Shown here piece after piece: positions 25,509 through 34,307 of a stretch of DNA of 64,000 nucleotides. Made by a program: the position numbers and the translations under genes. Source of the DNA: Spirochaetaceae bacterium (GTDB lineage Bacteria; Spirochaetota; Spirochaetia; Treponematales; Treponemataceae); the NCBI GenBank assembly GCA_017618015.1, contig JAFZVC010000007.1:1-64000 (forward strand), given 5' to 3'. The notes below the pieces were generated by a model. It was not told where the DNA came from. It saw only the letters and a list, made by a program, of their open reading frames with translations, and ran no database searches. Positions within the stretch are counted from its first letter, which is position 1. The number at the start of each line of letters is the position of its first letter.

Positions 25509-26200
25509 AAGAATCTGAACGTCAACTTTCTCAAATCAAATCACGCAAACGTGTTCAAGACCACGGAGAAGTATTTACTGCAGAACGCGAAGTTAAAGCA
25601 ATGTGCGACCTAGTAAAAGATGAAACTGAACGAATAGACAGCCGCTTTTTAGAACCTGCCTGTGGTGACGGTAACTTTCTTGCTGAAATTCTGAAACGAA
25701 AACTTGCTGTTGTAGAAAAACTGTACTCAAAATCCATAAGCGATTGGGAAAAGTTTTCCATACAGGCTCTTACTTCACTTTATGGAATCGATATATTACA
25801 AGATAACGCTCGAATTTGTCGGGAACGACTTTTTAACATTTGGCTTAATGAATATCAACGTTTATTTGATAAAAAGATAAATCTAACAGAACAAGATGAA
25901 ATCAAAAAAGCTGCCACTTTTATTTTGAACAGAAACATTCTTTGCGGAAATGCACTCTCCTTGAAGGAAGTAGATGAAACCCAGAACGATACAGATCATC
26001 CTATTATTTTCAGCGAATGGAGTTTTGTCAGCTCAAACATCAAACGCCGCGATTTTACTTTTAGAGAACTTGTAAATCAGGAATACATGAAAGACGAAGG
26101 CAGCCTTTTTTCTGACCTTGGCGACGAAGCAGAGATTTTTTCACCAATTAAAGAATATCCCTTAATCAATTTCAGGAGGGTCTATGAGCAATCTGAATAA
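25487..26200 (+). CDS. N6-adenine DNA methyltransferase-like protein lacking motif IV
   Basis: This 237-residue protein opens with a region like that of N-6 adenine methylases: VFTAEREVKAMCDLV (motif X-like) and SAM-binding motif I in FLEPACGDGNFL, then YGIDILQDNARICRERL and NILCGNAL. The chain ends before any catalytic NPPY (motif IV), so it should not methylate alone. The ATG at 25487 is preferred over 25451 because the latter adds residues overlapping the operator region. The gene overlaps the next methyltransferase by 17 nt. It may be a truncated paralogue or a non-catalytic partner of the downstream enzyme. Confidence 0.75.
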   Translation: MIKPLLKEESERQLSQIKSRKRVQDHGEVFTAEREVKAMCDLVKDETERIDSRFLEPACGDGNFLAEILKRKLAVVEKLYSKSISDWEKFSIQALTSLYGIDILQDNARICRERLFNIWLNEYQRLFDKKINLTEQDEIKKAATFILNRNILCGNALSLKEVDETQNDTDHPIIFSEWSFVSSNIKRRDFTFRELVNQEYMKDEGSLFSDLGDEAEIFSPIKEYPLINFRRVYEQSE

Positions 26201-27698
26201 TTCGGCATATAACCCTGATGTTTTAAGCTGTCTAGCAAATCTAAGCAATGATGAAGTTTTTACTCCACCAGAAGTTGCAAATGCAATGCTTGACTTGCTT
26301 CCACAGGAAATCTTTTCTAACCCAAACGCAAAATTCTTAGACCCGGCATGTAAAAGCGGTGTTTTTCTTCGTGAAATTGCTAAACGCCTGATTGAAGGAT
26401 TAAAAGATAAAATTCCAGATTTGCAGGAACGTGTAAATCACATTTTCAAAACTCAGCTTTATGCCATAGCCATAACAGAACTTACTTCGTTATTGGCACG
26501 TCGCAGCGTTTATTGCTCAAAAGACGCAGGCGGAAAATACAGTGTAGCTCAATTTGGGCAATCAGACGGAAATATTTTTTATGAACCTACTAAGCATCTA
26601 TGGGTAGGTGGGAAGTGTCTGCATTGTGGTGCAAGTCAGTCTGAATACGGAAACGAAACACGCGAAGGTCTTGAAAGCCACGCCTATCAATTTATTCATA
26701 ACGCTATTCCAGGAGAAATTGAAAATATGAAGTTTGATGTGATTATAGGAAATCCGCCGTATCAATTGAGTGATGGAGGGAACGGAAAAAGTGCAAAACC
26801 TATATATCACTTATTTGTTAATGAAGCAAAAAAATTAAAACCAAGATATTTAGTTATGATTATCCCTTCAAGATGGTTCACCGGAGGAAAAGGTCTCGAA
26901 GATTTTAGGAAAACCATGTTAAATGATTCTCATATACTTCAACTTATTGATTATGAGAATTTTAAAGATGTCTTTCCTGGTGTCGATTTAGCTGGAGGAG
27001 CATGTTATTTTTTATGGGATAGAGATCATAAAGATGACTGTATTGTTTCAAACTATAAAGACGGTCAATTGTTTTCATCAAAAAGAAAACTTAATGAATT
27101 TGAAACTTTTATTCGCCAAAACCTTGCTGTTGAAATTGTTCGAAAAATAGTTTCTGCTAATAAACTTTTTCTTTCAGAACGAGTATCATCAAGAAAACCA
27201 TTTGGAATGCCTACAAATTATGAGCCTAGAAAATCAGGAATTCCGTGCTGGTTTATTCAAAAAATCGGATTGCAATATGCAGATAAAAATGATGTAGATG
27301 ATTCAAATAAATACTTAGATAAATGGAAATTTATTGTACCCAAAGCTCCAATTGCAGGACAAACTGATTTTTCTAAACCTGTAGGTTTTTACTATGAAGG
27401 TAATACAAAAATTGCAAAACCAGGAGAATGTTGTACAGAATCATTTATTGTTTTAGGAGCTTTTACATCAAGCCAAGAAGTTGAATCATTTAAATCTTAC
27501 ATTTTTACTAAAACAGTACGATTTCTTCTTTTACAAACAGTTGTTTCTCAAGATGTTACAAAAAAGAATTTTTGTTTTATTCCTGATTTAGAAAAATACG
27601 ACCACCACTTTACCGACAAAGAACTTTGTAAGAAATGGAATATTACAGATGATGAATGGCAATACATTGATTCAAGAATCTGCAATATTGGTCAATGA
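26184..27698 (+). CDS. Adenine-specific DNA methyltransferase (Eco57I-type)
   Basis: A 504-residue methyltransferase of the gamma-type N6-adenine class. SAM-binding motif I reads FLDPACKSGVFLREIA (~50-65) and the catalytic motif IV is NPPY in FDVIIGNPPYQLS (~190). A CLHCGA pair of cysteines near 155 sits between them. The remaining ~300 residues would hold target recognition. Unusually, Lys and Ser replace the usual glycines after PAC (CKSG). The ATG overlaps the previous gene behind AGGAGGG. It should protect DNA from the restriction protein encoded at 28409. The recognition sequence cannot be predicted. Confidence 0.88.
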   Translation: MSNLNNSAYNPDVLSCLANLSNDEVFTPPEVANAMLDLLPQEIFSNPNAKFLDPACKSGVFLREIAKRLIEGLKDKIPDLQERVNHIFKTQLYAIAITELTSLLARRSVYCSKDAGGKYSVAQFGQSDGNIFYEPTKHLWVGGKCLHCGASQSEYGNETREGLESHAYQFIHNAIPGEIENMKFDVIIGNPPYQLSDGGNGKSAKPIYHLFVNEAKKLKPRYLVMIIPSRWFTGGKGLEDFRKTMLNDSHILQLIDYENFKDVFPGVDLAGGACYFLWDRDHKDDCIVSNYKDGQLFSSKRKLNEFETFIRQNLAVEIVRKIVSANKLFLSERVSSRKPFGMPTNYEPRKSGIPCWFIQKIGLQYADKNDVDDSNKYLDKWKFIVPKAPIAGQTDFSKPVGFYYEGNTKIAKPGECCTESFIVLGAFTSSQEVESFKSYIFTKTVRFLLLQTVVSQDVTKKNFCFIPDLEKYDHHFTDKELCKKWNITDDEWQYIDSRICNIGQ

Positions 27699-27726
27699 TT
27701 CGCCCAATGGAGTAAACTCTATGGTT

Positions 27727-28005
27727 TTATATCCTTGCAAATTCAACTTTGAGAATTCGCCCCATACCAGCTGCAAGTCGTTTCAGAGTTCTGAGAGAGG
27801 GGTTCGCATTTCCACGCTCAAGTTTGCTTATGTCCGCCTGATTGATTCCTGTTTTTTCAGAAAGCTCTTTTTGAGTAAGTCCGGTTTCTTTACGGGCATC
27901 AATCATTGCCTGAATGATTGCAAACTCTGGTTCAAGAGCATCATACTCAGCTTTAAATTCTGGGTCTTTAAGTTCTTCTGCGAGAAAATCATTAAATTTT
28001 GTCAT
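27727..28005 (-). CDS. HigA-like XRE antitoxin
   Basis: A 92-residue antitoxin candidate. An N-terminal acidic helix (MTKFNDFLAEELKDPEF) leads into an XRE helix-turn-helix (about 40-75: TGLTQKELSEKTGINQADISKLE). It overlaps the upstream toxin gene by 4 nt (ATGA) on the same strand, the reversed toxin-first order typical of HigBA. It probably represses its own promoter. The pair sits between the methyltransferase and the restriction gene, pointing the opposite way, so it looks inserted into that system. Confidence 0.87.
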   Translation of the reverse strand: MTKFNDFLAEELKDPEFKAEYDALEPEFAIIQAMIDARKETGLTQKELSEKTGINQADISKLERGNANPSLRTLKRLAAGMGRILKVEFARI

Positions 28006-28364
28006 TTCTTTCCTCCTCGCGACTTGTATTCATCACGATACTTTTTTGCAAGCTCAAGCTGGCTCTTTGGTGTTTTTTGTGTTTTCTTTACAAAACCATT
28101 TGTCAGTATGATTTTCTTTCCTACAAAGAAAAAATACAACACACGAGTTATGTTCGTTCCTTGTTTAGCGCGAACTTCAAAAATTCCATCATCAAGATGC
28201 TCGGAATACGGAAGTCTTAATTCTGGTCCTACTTGTTGCAAAAGAGCAATTGATTTTTCAAGTTTTGCTCGCATTTTTACATCGAGAGACTTGATAAAAT
28301 CCAAAGCTGGCTCTGTGCCATCTGGAAGGTCATAGAATATGGCTTCGTAATTCGTTTCACCCAT
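28002..28364 (-). CDS. HigB/RelE-superfamily toxin (Gp49-like)
   Basis: A 120-residue protein of the phage Gp49-like/HigB group of RelE-fold toxins. Typical segments are RLPYSEHLDDGIFEVRAK, TRVLYFFFVGKKIILTNGFVKK and the Lys-rich TQKTPKSQLELAKKY. In characterised members such toxins cut mRNA on the ribosome. The gene precedes the antitoxin and starts 44 bp from the divergent restriction gene. An imperfect inverted repeat AAATAT..ATATTT (about 28370-28392) in that gap is a candidate operator. Activity is inferred from the family. Confidence 0.87.
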   Translation of the reverse strand: MGETNYEAIFYDLPDGTEPALDFIKSLDVKMRAKLEKSIALLQQVGPELRLPYSEHLDDGIFEVRAKQGTNITRVLYFFFVGKKIILTNGFVKKTQKTPKSQLELAKKYRDEYKSRGGKK

Positions 28365-28408
28365 ACATTAAATATATGATAAATCCCATATTTGTCAAGG
28401 AGAATCGT

Positions 28409-30952
28409 ATGAAAAACCAAGAATTCTTTCCACAGCGTCCTGATTCAAAACCAATAATATATGCTTATTCTGATACACGTTTTAACGGAATGCTCAAAGT
28501 CGGTTATACAGAACGCAAAATTGAAGACCGCATGAAAGAGCATTATCCTACACTTACACCTATGCAATCATGGAAAGTAGAACTTGTAGAAAGTGCGATG
28601 AAAAACGACGGTTCTTCTTTTATGGATCATGATGTTCACCGTGTTTTAGAATATTGGGGATTTAAGGCTATAAGAGATGAAAATGACAGCAAAAGCGAAT
28701 GGTTTAAATGCTCTATAGATGATGTAAAGTCTGCGATAAATGCCGTTAAGCTTGGAAACGCAAACCTAAAAAGTCGAAGTGCCAATTTTGCTCCACGCCC
28801 GGAGCAATCAGCAGCCGTGGAAAAGACATATTTATATTTTGATAAAATAAAAAAAGATAAAATTAATGGTGTATTACCGCAAAATTTTACACCTAAATTT
28901 TTATGGAACTGCAAGATGCGTTTTGGAAAAACCTTTGCATCGTATCTTCTTGCACAAAAAATGGAAGCAAAAAGAGTTCTCGTTCTTACTTTCAAACCGG
29001 CTGTTCAAAGTGCTTGGCAAGAAGACATAGAAAACCACGTTCTTTTTGATGGTTGGCAGTTTGTCTGTCGTGGCGGAATGACTTACGAAGAATGTGACAA
29101 AAAAAAGCCTATAGTTTGTTTCGGTAGTTTTCAGGATTTTTTAGGTACAAACGAAAACGGTGGAATAAAACCTCGTAATGAATGGGTTCATACAACCAAC
29201 TGGGATTTAGTTATTTTCGACGAATACCATTTTGGTGCTTGGAGAGAAAACGCAAAACGTCTTTTTGAAAATGAGGATGAAGAAAATCTTAATGGATTCG
29301 ATGCAGAAAAATATACAAGGGAAGAAGCCGGTAACGTCCAGAATGAAGATTCTCTTCCAATTACGACCAACCATTATCTGTTTTTAAGTGGAACTCCGTT
29401 CCGTGCTCTTAATAGCGGAGAGTTTATTGAAGAACAGATTTACAGTTGGACATATTCAGATGAGCAACGAGAAAAAGAAAATTGGAACAAAACAGAACCT
29501 AACCCATATGCAGCTCTTCCTCGCATGGTCATGATGACATATCAAATTCCAGACAGCATAAAAGAAATCGCCAAAGGTGGCGAATTTAACGAATTTGATT
29601 TAAATATCTTTTTTACTGCTGAAGGAAACGGAGATAAAGCTCAATTCAAATATAAAGAACATGTTCAAAAGTGGCTAGATTTGATTCGTGGCTCGTACCT
29701 TCCTTCAACTGTGGATGATTTAAAGCTTGGTGCCAACAAACGCCCACCTATGCCTTATAGCGACACTCGATTACTCAATGTCTTAAGTCATACTGTCTGG
29801 CTTTTACCTGGCGTCGCTTCTTGTTTCGCAATGGCAAATCTTCTTAAAGAAAAGCAGAATGTGTTTTATCATGATTATAAAATTATTGTCTGCGCTGGTA
29901 CTGGCGCTGGTGTAGGAATGGCGGCACTCGAACCTGTTCAGCTAGTAATGGATGATCCTCTAGAAACAAAAACAATTACATTAAGCTGCGGAAAGTTGAT
30001 GACTGGAGTTACGGTAAAACCTTGGACTGGAATATTTATGCTCTGTAATCTAAGAAGTCCTGAAACTTACTTTCAAAGTGCTTTTCGTGTACAAAGTCCG
30101 TGGGAAATAAAAGACTCATCGAATAAAAATGTAATTCTGAAAAATGAATGTTATATTTTTGACTTTGCTCTTGACCGTGCATTAAAGCAGATAAGCGATT
30201 ACAGCCGTAATCTTAACACAGACCCGTTAAAGGATAACCCACAAAAACTTGTAGAAGAATTTATTTCATTTCTGCCTGTACTTGCATATGACGGTTCAAC
30301 CATGAAACAAATAAGTGCAACTGAGATTCTTGATATGGCTATGAGTGGTACTAGTGCAACACTACTTGCAAAACGCTGGGAAAGCGCACTTCTTGTAAAT
30401 GTTGATAATGAAACGCTTGCTCGGTTGATGGCAAACCCGGAAGCAATGAAAGCACTGGAAAACATAGAAGGATTCCGAAATCTTAACAGTGACATTGAAA
30501 CAATCATAAATAAGAGCGAAGCTGTTAAAAAGGCAAAGAAAGAAAAATCAGAAAAACTCACGCAGGAAGAAAAGCGAGAATTAAGCCAGGAAGAAAAGGA
30601 TTATAAGAGTAAGAGGAAGCTAATTCAAGAAAAACTGATAAAATTTGCAACTCGTATTCCTGTCTTTATGTATTTAACAGATTATCGAGAACACTGTTTA
30701 AAAGATGTAATAACTCAACTTGAACCAGGGCTTTTCAAAAAAGTAACTGGTCTTACCTTAAAAGACTTTGAACTCTTAGTAAGCCTAAATGTTTTTAATG
30801 GCTCCGTGATGAATGATGCTATCTTTAAATTCCGACGTTACGAAGATTCTAGCCTTAGTTATACAGGAATAGACAAACACGCCGAAGTAGATAAATACGT
30901 TGGAGGATTTGATACAGTTATTACAGTCAGCGAATTCGAAGAGATTAGATAG
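28409..30952 (+). CDS. Restriction protein: GIY-YIG nuclease fused to DEAD-type helicase
   Basis: An 847-residue protein. The N-terminal ~110 residues match the T5orf172/GIY-YIG nuclease type (IIYAYSDTRFNGMLKVGYT, then ER-IEDRMKEHYPT, and a Trp-rich EWFKC end). A superfamily 2 helicase follows: RPEQSAAV (Q-like), motif I MRFGKT (with Met-Arg-Phe in place of the usual Gly-x-Gly), DEYH as motif II in VIFDEYHFGAW, and SGTPFRAL as motif III. The C-terminal ~300 residues are helical and charged. It is the natural restriction partner of the methyltransferases upstream, separated by HigBA. AAGGAG precedes the ATG at 28409. ATP-driven translocation and cleavage are inferred from domains. Confidence 0.85.
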   Translation: MKNQEFFPQRPDSKPIIYAYSDTRFNGMLKVGYTERKIEDRMKEHYPTLTPMQSWKVELVESAMKNDGSSFMDHDVHRVLEYWGFKAIRDENDSKSEWFKCSIDDVKSAINAVKLGNANLKSRSANFAPRPEQSAAVEKTYLYFDKIKKDKINGVLPQNFTPKFLWNCKMRFGKTFASYLLAQKMEAKRVLVLTFKPAVQSAWQEDIENHVLFDGWQFVCRGGMTYEECDKKKPIVCFGSFQDFLGTNENGGIKPRNEWVHTTNWDLVIFDEYHFGAWRENAKRLFENEDEENLNGFDAEKYTREEAGNVQNEDSLPITTNHYLFLSGTPFRALNSGEFIEEQIYSWTYSDEQREKENWNKTEPNPYAALPRMVMMTYQIPDSIKEIAKGGEFNEFDLNIFFTAEGNGDKAQFKYKEHVQKWLDLIRGSYLPSTVDDLKLGANKRPPMPYSDTRLLNVLSHTVWLLPGVASCFAMANLLKEKQNVFYHDYKIIVCAGTGAGVGMAALEPVQLVMDDPLETKTITLSCGKLMTGVTVKPWTGIFMLCNLRSPETYFQSAFRVQSPWEIKDSSNKNVILKNECYIFDFALDRALKQISDYSRNLNTDPLKDNPQKLVEEFISFLPVLAYDGSTMKQISATEILDMAMSGTSATLLAKRWESALLVNVDNETLARLMANPEAMKALENIEGFRNLNSDIETIINKSEAVKKAKKEKSEKLTQEEKRELSQEEKDYKSKRKLIQEKLIKFATRIPVFMYLTDYREHCLKDVITQLEPGLFKKVTGLTLKDFELLVSLNVFNGSVMNDAIFKFRRYEDSSLSYTGIDKHAEVDKYVGGFDTVITVSEFEEIR

Positions 30953-30961
30953 ATACCATAA

Positions 30962-31735
30962 CTACTTTTCTGGGTCAAAGCGCTCGAAGATCGGGATGCT
31001 GCCCGCGTTCCGGCATGCGTCAAAATCCGCCTTGGACGCGATTGTCCACGAGAACTCCTGCGCACCACACTTGTCCACAACACGGCGGCAAGCTTTCACA
31101 TTTCTGTCCTCAAAACGGTAGGCGATGAAATCCGGCTTGTTAAGAAAACCGAACGCAAGCTTTGTAAGTAAGCCCCGCTGCCATGCTGGTAAGTTTTCCG
31201 GGCGTTTAACAAAATCCTGCGCAAGCTGACCGCGCATCACACTAGGGCGCAGCTTTTTTACAGCAAGGACGCACCGAGGGTCAAAAGATTCTATGCAAAA
31301 GTCGCCTTTGTAACTGTCGAGCCTGTTCAGCACGGCAGTGGCAAGAGCGTTGTAGTTGCCCCGGAAAGATTTAAGTTCTATTATGAGCGGAACCTTGCCA
31401 CCGACAAGCTCCAGAACTTCATCAAAAGACGGAATCTGCTCGTCTGTTCCTTCAAGGCGAAGCTCTTTTGCCTGAGCCATCGTCAAATCTTCAAGAAAGC
31501 CTTCCGCGCCAGTGCAACGCTTAAGCGCCTCGTCGTGAAACACCATGAGCGAGCCGTCTTTCAAAAGATGAACATCAAACTCCATGCCCCAACCGCGCTC
31601 AATGGCGCGACGGAACGCAACCAACGAGTTCTCTGGAATCTGGGGTTTATCGTGGAAACCGCGATGGGCGAATATCTGGTTTTTAAAAACGGACAGAAGC
31701 GGATGCCCCGTCCGGCAATTACAATGATTTCTCAT
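30962..31735 (-). CDS. Glycerophosphodiester phosphodiesterase
   Basis: A GDPD-type TIM-barrel enzyme that hydrolyses glycerophosphodiesters to glycerol 3-phosphate and an alcohol. The signature is present: HRG (~24-26), PENS (~34-37), EFDVHLLKDG with the metal-binding Glu/Asp, VFHDE and the later IELK. No signal peptide is visible, so the enzyme is probably cytosolic (UgpQ-like). The start is uncertain: the first ~18 residues (MRNHCNCRTGHPLLSVFK) are not conserved. GC returns to chromosomal level here, so the defence island ends just to the left. It follows the restriction gene in convergent orientation with only 9 nt between. Confidence 0.88.
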   Translation of the reverse strand: MRNHCNCRTGHPLLSVFKNQIFAHRGFHDKPQIPENSLVAFRRAIERGWGMEFDVHLLKDGSLMVFHDEALKRCTGAEGFLEDLTMAQAKELRLEGTDEQIPSFDEVLELVGGKVPLIIELKSFRGNYNALATAVLNRLDSYKGDFCIESFDPRCVLAVKKLRPSVMRGQLAQDFVKRPENLPAWQRGLLTKLAFGFLNKPDFIAYRFEDRNVKACRRVVDKCGAQEFSWTIASKADFDACRNAGSIPIFERFDPEK

Positions 31736-31810
31736 AATTTACAACGTAACTCCGCGCACAATAATGCAACCTCGCGCAAATAAAATCACGCTAAACGAGA
31801 CCGCAACGAA

Positions 31811-33145
31811 CTAGTCGTCCATGTCCTCGTAAGCGTTGAGGCCTTTCTTCGCTTCCGGCGCAGAATCGCCATGCTTAACAAAGAGCATCGTCACAAAACT
31901 GAGCGCGACAAAAATCGCCGCGTACGGGAACAGCACCTTGTAATCGATATTGCGCATCAGCGTTCCGGCAAAAATCGGCGTAACAACCTGCGCCGCCATA
32001 GAAGCCGTGTAATAATAGCCTGTGAACTTTCCGATATCCGAGCCTTTGCACATCTCCACGACCATCGGAAGAGAGTTTACGTTAATCGCCGACCAAGCAA
32101 GACCAACGAGCGCGAACACAATGAACATCACGACATTGATGCTTGAGTACATCGTCGTAAGGAAAAATCCTGTCGCAAAGCAAACCGCAAGCAGGATAAT
32201 TCCGCCAAGAATCGTCTTTTTACGCCCGATTTTCGACGCGACAATACCGATCGGAATATAAGAGATAATCGCACCGCCTGTCGCAATCAAAAGACACGTA
32301 CTCGCACCGCCAAGCCCCTGCCCCATCACCTTGTCGACATACGTCGTGAACCACGTCGTTACGGCATTGTAGCCCGCGAACCACAGAGCGATCGAAGCTA
32401 GCATGAAAATAAGAGAAAGCTTTACTTTGCGCGGCAGAACCTCTTTTCCGCTGCCGTCGTCCACAGCAAGGTTCCACTCCGGGTGCTTTTCCTCAAGCGC
32501 TTTATTTTCCGCAACGAGTTTGGGCTCTTTTATCGTAAGATAAAGCACGATAATGCTCACAACCATAATTGCAGACACTACAATGAATAGTGGCTGATAG
32601 TTCACATGCAATAGCCCCGCCGTCTTTGAATTGGGGTACATCACAGCGGCAATTCCAAGATAGATAATACCACCGAGCGCACCCATCAGGTTGATGATAG
32701 CGTTCGCCTTTGAACGGAGCGGCTTCGGCGTAACATCAGACATAAGCGCAACAGCCGGTGAGCGGTAAATGCCCATCGAAAAGAGAACGACGCCAAGCCC
32801 TATGATGAAAAGCACGAAAACGGCTGACGAAGGAGACGCTGCATAACTGTTATCAAGGAACGGAAGCACGTTCAGGAAAACGACGGCAGACGCCGTACCC
32901 GCAATAATATACGGCATTCGTTTTCCAATCTTTGTATGAGTCTTGTCGGAAAGCGTACCGAAAAACGGCAGCATAAAAAGCGCAAGGATGTTGTCCACAG
33001 CCATAATCGCGCCCGACCAAGTTTCGTTCATGTGGAAAGTCTTTGTCAGAATGAGCGGAATCACGTTGTCATACATCTGCCAGAACGAGCAGATAGAAAG
33101 GAACGCAAGACCTACAAGAATTGTTCTTTTATTATTGAGCTTCAT
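31811..33145 (-). CDS. Major facilitator superfamily transporter
   Basis: A 12-span inner-membrane carrier of 444 residues. The MFS loop 2-3 motif reads GTLSDKTHTKIGKRMPYI, and the corresponding second-half loop is VASKIGRKKT. The family region PKPLRSKANAIINLMGALGGIIY after TM4-5 is typical of the sugar-type (SLC45/GPH-like) carriers. The ATG at 33145 is preferred over 33157 because GGAG is then 6 nt upstream; the longer frame to 33292 would run through the divergent promoter region. The substrate is not evident; a sugar is the best guess. Confidence 0.87.
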   Translation of the reverse strand: MKLNNKRTILVGLAFLSICSFWQMYDNVIPLILTKTFHMNETWSGAIMAVDNILALFMLPFFGTLSDKTHTKIGKRMPYIIAGTASAVVFLNVLPFLDNSYAASPSSAVFVLFIIGLGVVLFSMGIYRSPAVALMSDVTPKPLRSKANAIINLMGALGGIIYLGIAAVMYPNSKTAGLLHVNYQPLFIVVSAIMVVSIIVLYLTIKEPKLVAENKALEEKHPEWNLAVDDGSGKEVLPRKVKLSLIFMLASIALWFAGYNAVTTWFTTYVDKVMGQGLGGASTCLLIATGGAIISYIPIGIVASKIGRKKTILGGIILLAVCFATGFFLTTMYSSINVVMFIVFALVGLAWSAINVNSLPMVVEMCKGSDIGKFTGYYYTASMAAQVVTPIFAGTLMRNIDYKVLFPYAAIFVALSFVTMLFVKHGDSAPEAKKGLNAYEDMDD

Positions 33146-33257
33146 TTTTTTCTCCATTAAAACTATTGTATTACAGGAAACTTGGAAAGTAAACGAAAAA
33201 AACGCCCACCAAACATGCGCAATAGCTTTTGCTACGATAAGTAGCATAAAAAAATCG

Positions 33258-33285
33258 TTATGTAATGCTTGTTTTCTGTTATAAT
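33258..33285 (+). promoter_or_regulatory. Predicted promoter of the XRE-CPBP operon
   Basis: TTATGT (33258-33263), a 16-nt spacer and a perfect TATAAT (33280-33285) lie about 70 nt upstream of the regulator gene. Confidence 0.45.
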
Positions 33286-33356
33286 TGACCATACGGCTTT
33301 ATGCTTCAGTTACAAGCTCGCGGAAAAAACGCGGCGAACAAGTTTAAGGAGACACT

Positions 33357-34247
33357 ATGAACTTTGCAGAAAAACTTAAAGAACTTAGAAAGCAGAAAAG
33401 CATTTCTCAGGAACAGCTCGCAGAGAAAATCTTTGTGAGCCGTCAGGCAATCACAAAATGGGAAAGCGGAAACGGGCTTCCTGATATAGAAAATCTGATT
33501 GCAATTTCTTCCTTATTCAATGAATCTCTTGATTCTCTTTTGAGCGAAGAAAAAAGCCTTATTTCAAAGCACGAATTCCTTTACGAAAGCCGTACAGAAT
33601 ACGATTTGGACAGACAGAAGAAGATTGATTTCCACATCGGTACAGCACACGAAGTTATAATAGAAAGAACAAAGGATGAGAAAATCCAGATTGTCGCCGC
33701 ATCGAACAAGCTGAGCTTCCTTGCACAGCAGGTAAAAGTGAAAATTACTGAGCACGACAAACGGATGGACGTAGTCGTAAAACATTCGACCGATTTATCT
33801 GATATTTCGGCACTCGAAAATCTTTTTATCCTTATAAGAATTCCAGAAAAATTCGTTGCGGACGCAGAGCTTTCTTCTGAACTGGAGAATCTGAAAATCC
33901 GTGACATCACTTTTGATACAATCGAGTTTTCGGGAAAAGCAAAAAACATAAGCATCACGAACGCGAAAGGCGTTGTTTCGCTCGATACGAACTCGAATCT
34001 TCTTGTCGCGGCGAACCGTGCTAAAGGAAAAATCGAGATTAACCAGTGGCACGCTGTTTCCAAAATCAATTTTGCGGAAAACACGAATTTCTATCTGAAG
34101 AATACTGGACGTTTCACGCGTTTTGTTGATTCCAATTCAAAGATTATATGCGGAAAGAACAAAAACGATGCTCCCGACACAGAGACCGATTTGATCGTAG
34201 AGCTTGGCGGTTGGAAATCAGAAGTCCAGATTGTCAAAGCCGACTAA
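33357..34247 (+). CDS. XRE regulator with adhesin-like beta domain (DUF4097-like)
   Basis: A 296-residue protein with a canonical XRE helix-turn-helix at the N-terminus (5-60: LKELRKQKSISQEQLAEKIFVSRQAITKWESG) and then a beta-rich C-terminal domain (about 85-290) with repeated short strands such as IRDITFDTIEFSGKAKNISITN, resembling DUF4097-type beta-helical domains that follow such HTHs in Firmicutes. There is no membrane segment. AGGAG lies upstream of the ATG, and the CPBP protease gene follows after 60 bp, probably in the same operon. The ligand sensed by the C-terminal domain is unknown. Confidence 0.85.
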   Translation: MNFAEKLKELRKQKSISQEQLAEKIFVSRQAITKWESGNGLPDIENLIAISSLFNESLDSLLSEEKSLISKHEFLYESRTEYDLDRQKKIDFHIGTAHEVIIERTKDEKIQIVAASNKLSFLAQQVKVKITEHDKRMDVVVKHSTDLSDISALENLFILIRIPEKFVADAELSSELENLKIRDITFDTIEFSGKAKNISITNAKGVVSLDTNSNLLVAANRAKGKIEINQWHAVSKINFAENTNFYLKNTGRFTRFVDSNSKIICGKNKNDAPDTETDLIVELGGWKSEVQIVKAD

Positions 34248-34307
34248 ACGTAAGCTTTCCGTACTTCATAAAACACACAAACTACTTTTCACAGGAGAAT
34301 AATTATT

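Noticed and set aside
24659-31000. A prophage or integrative element
   Set aside because: No integrase, structural, replication or conjugation genes are present; only the tRNA-end repeat and low GC support transfer.
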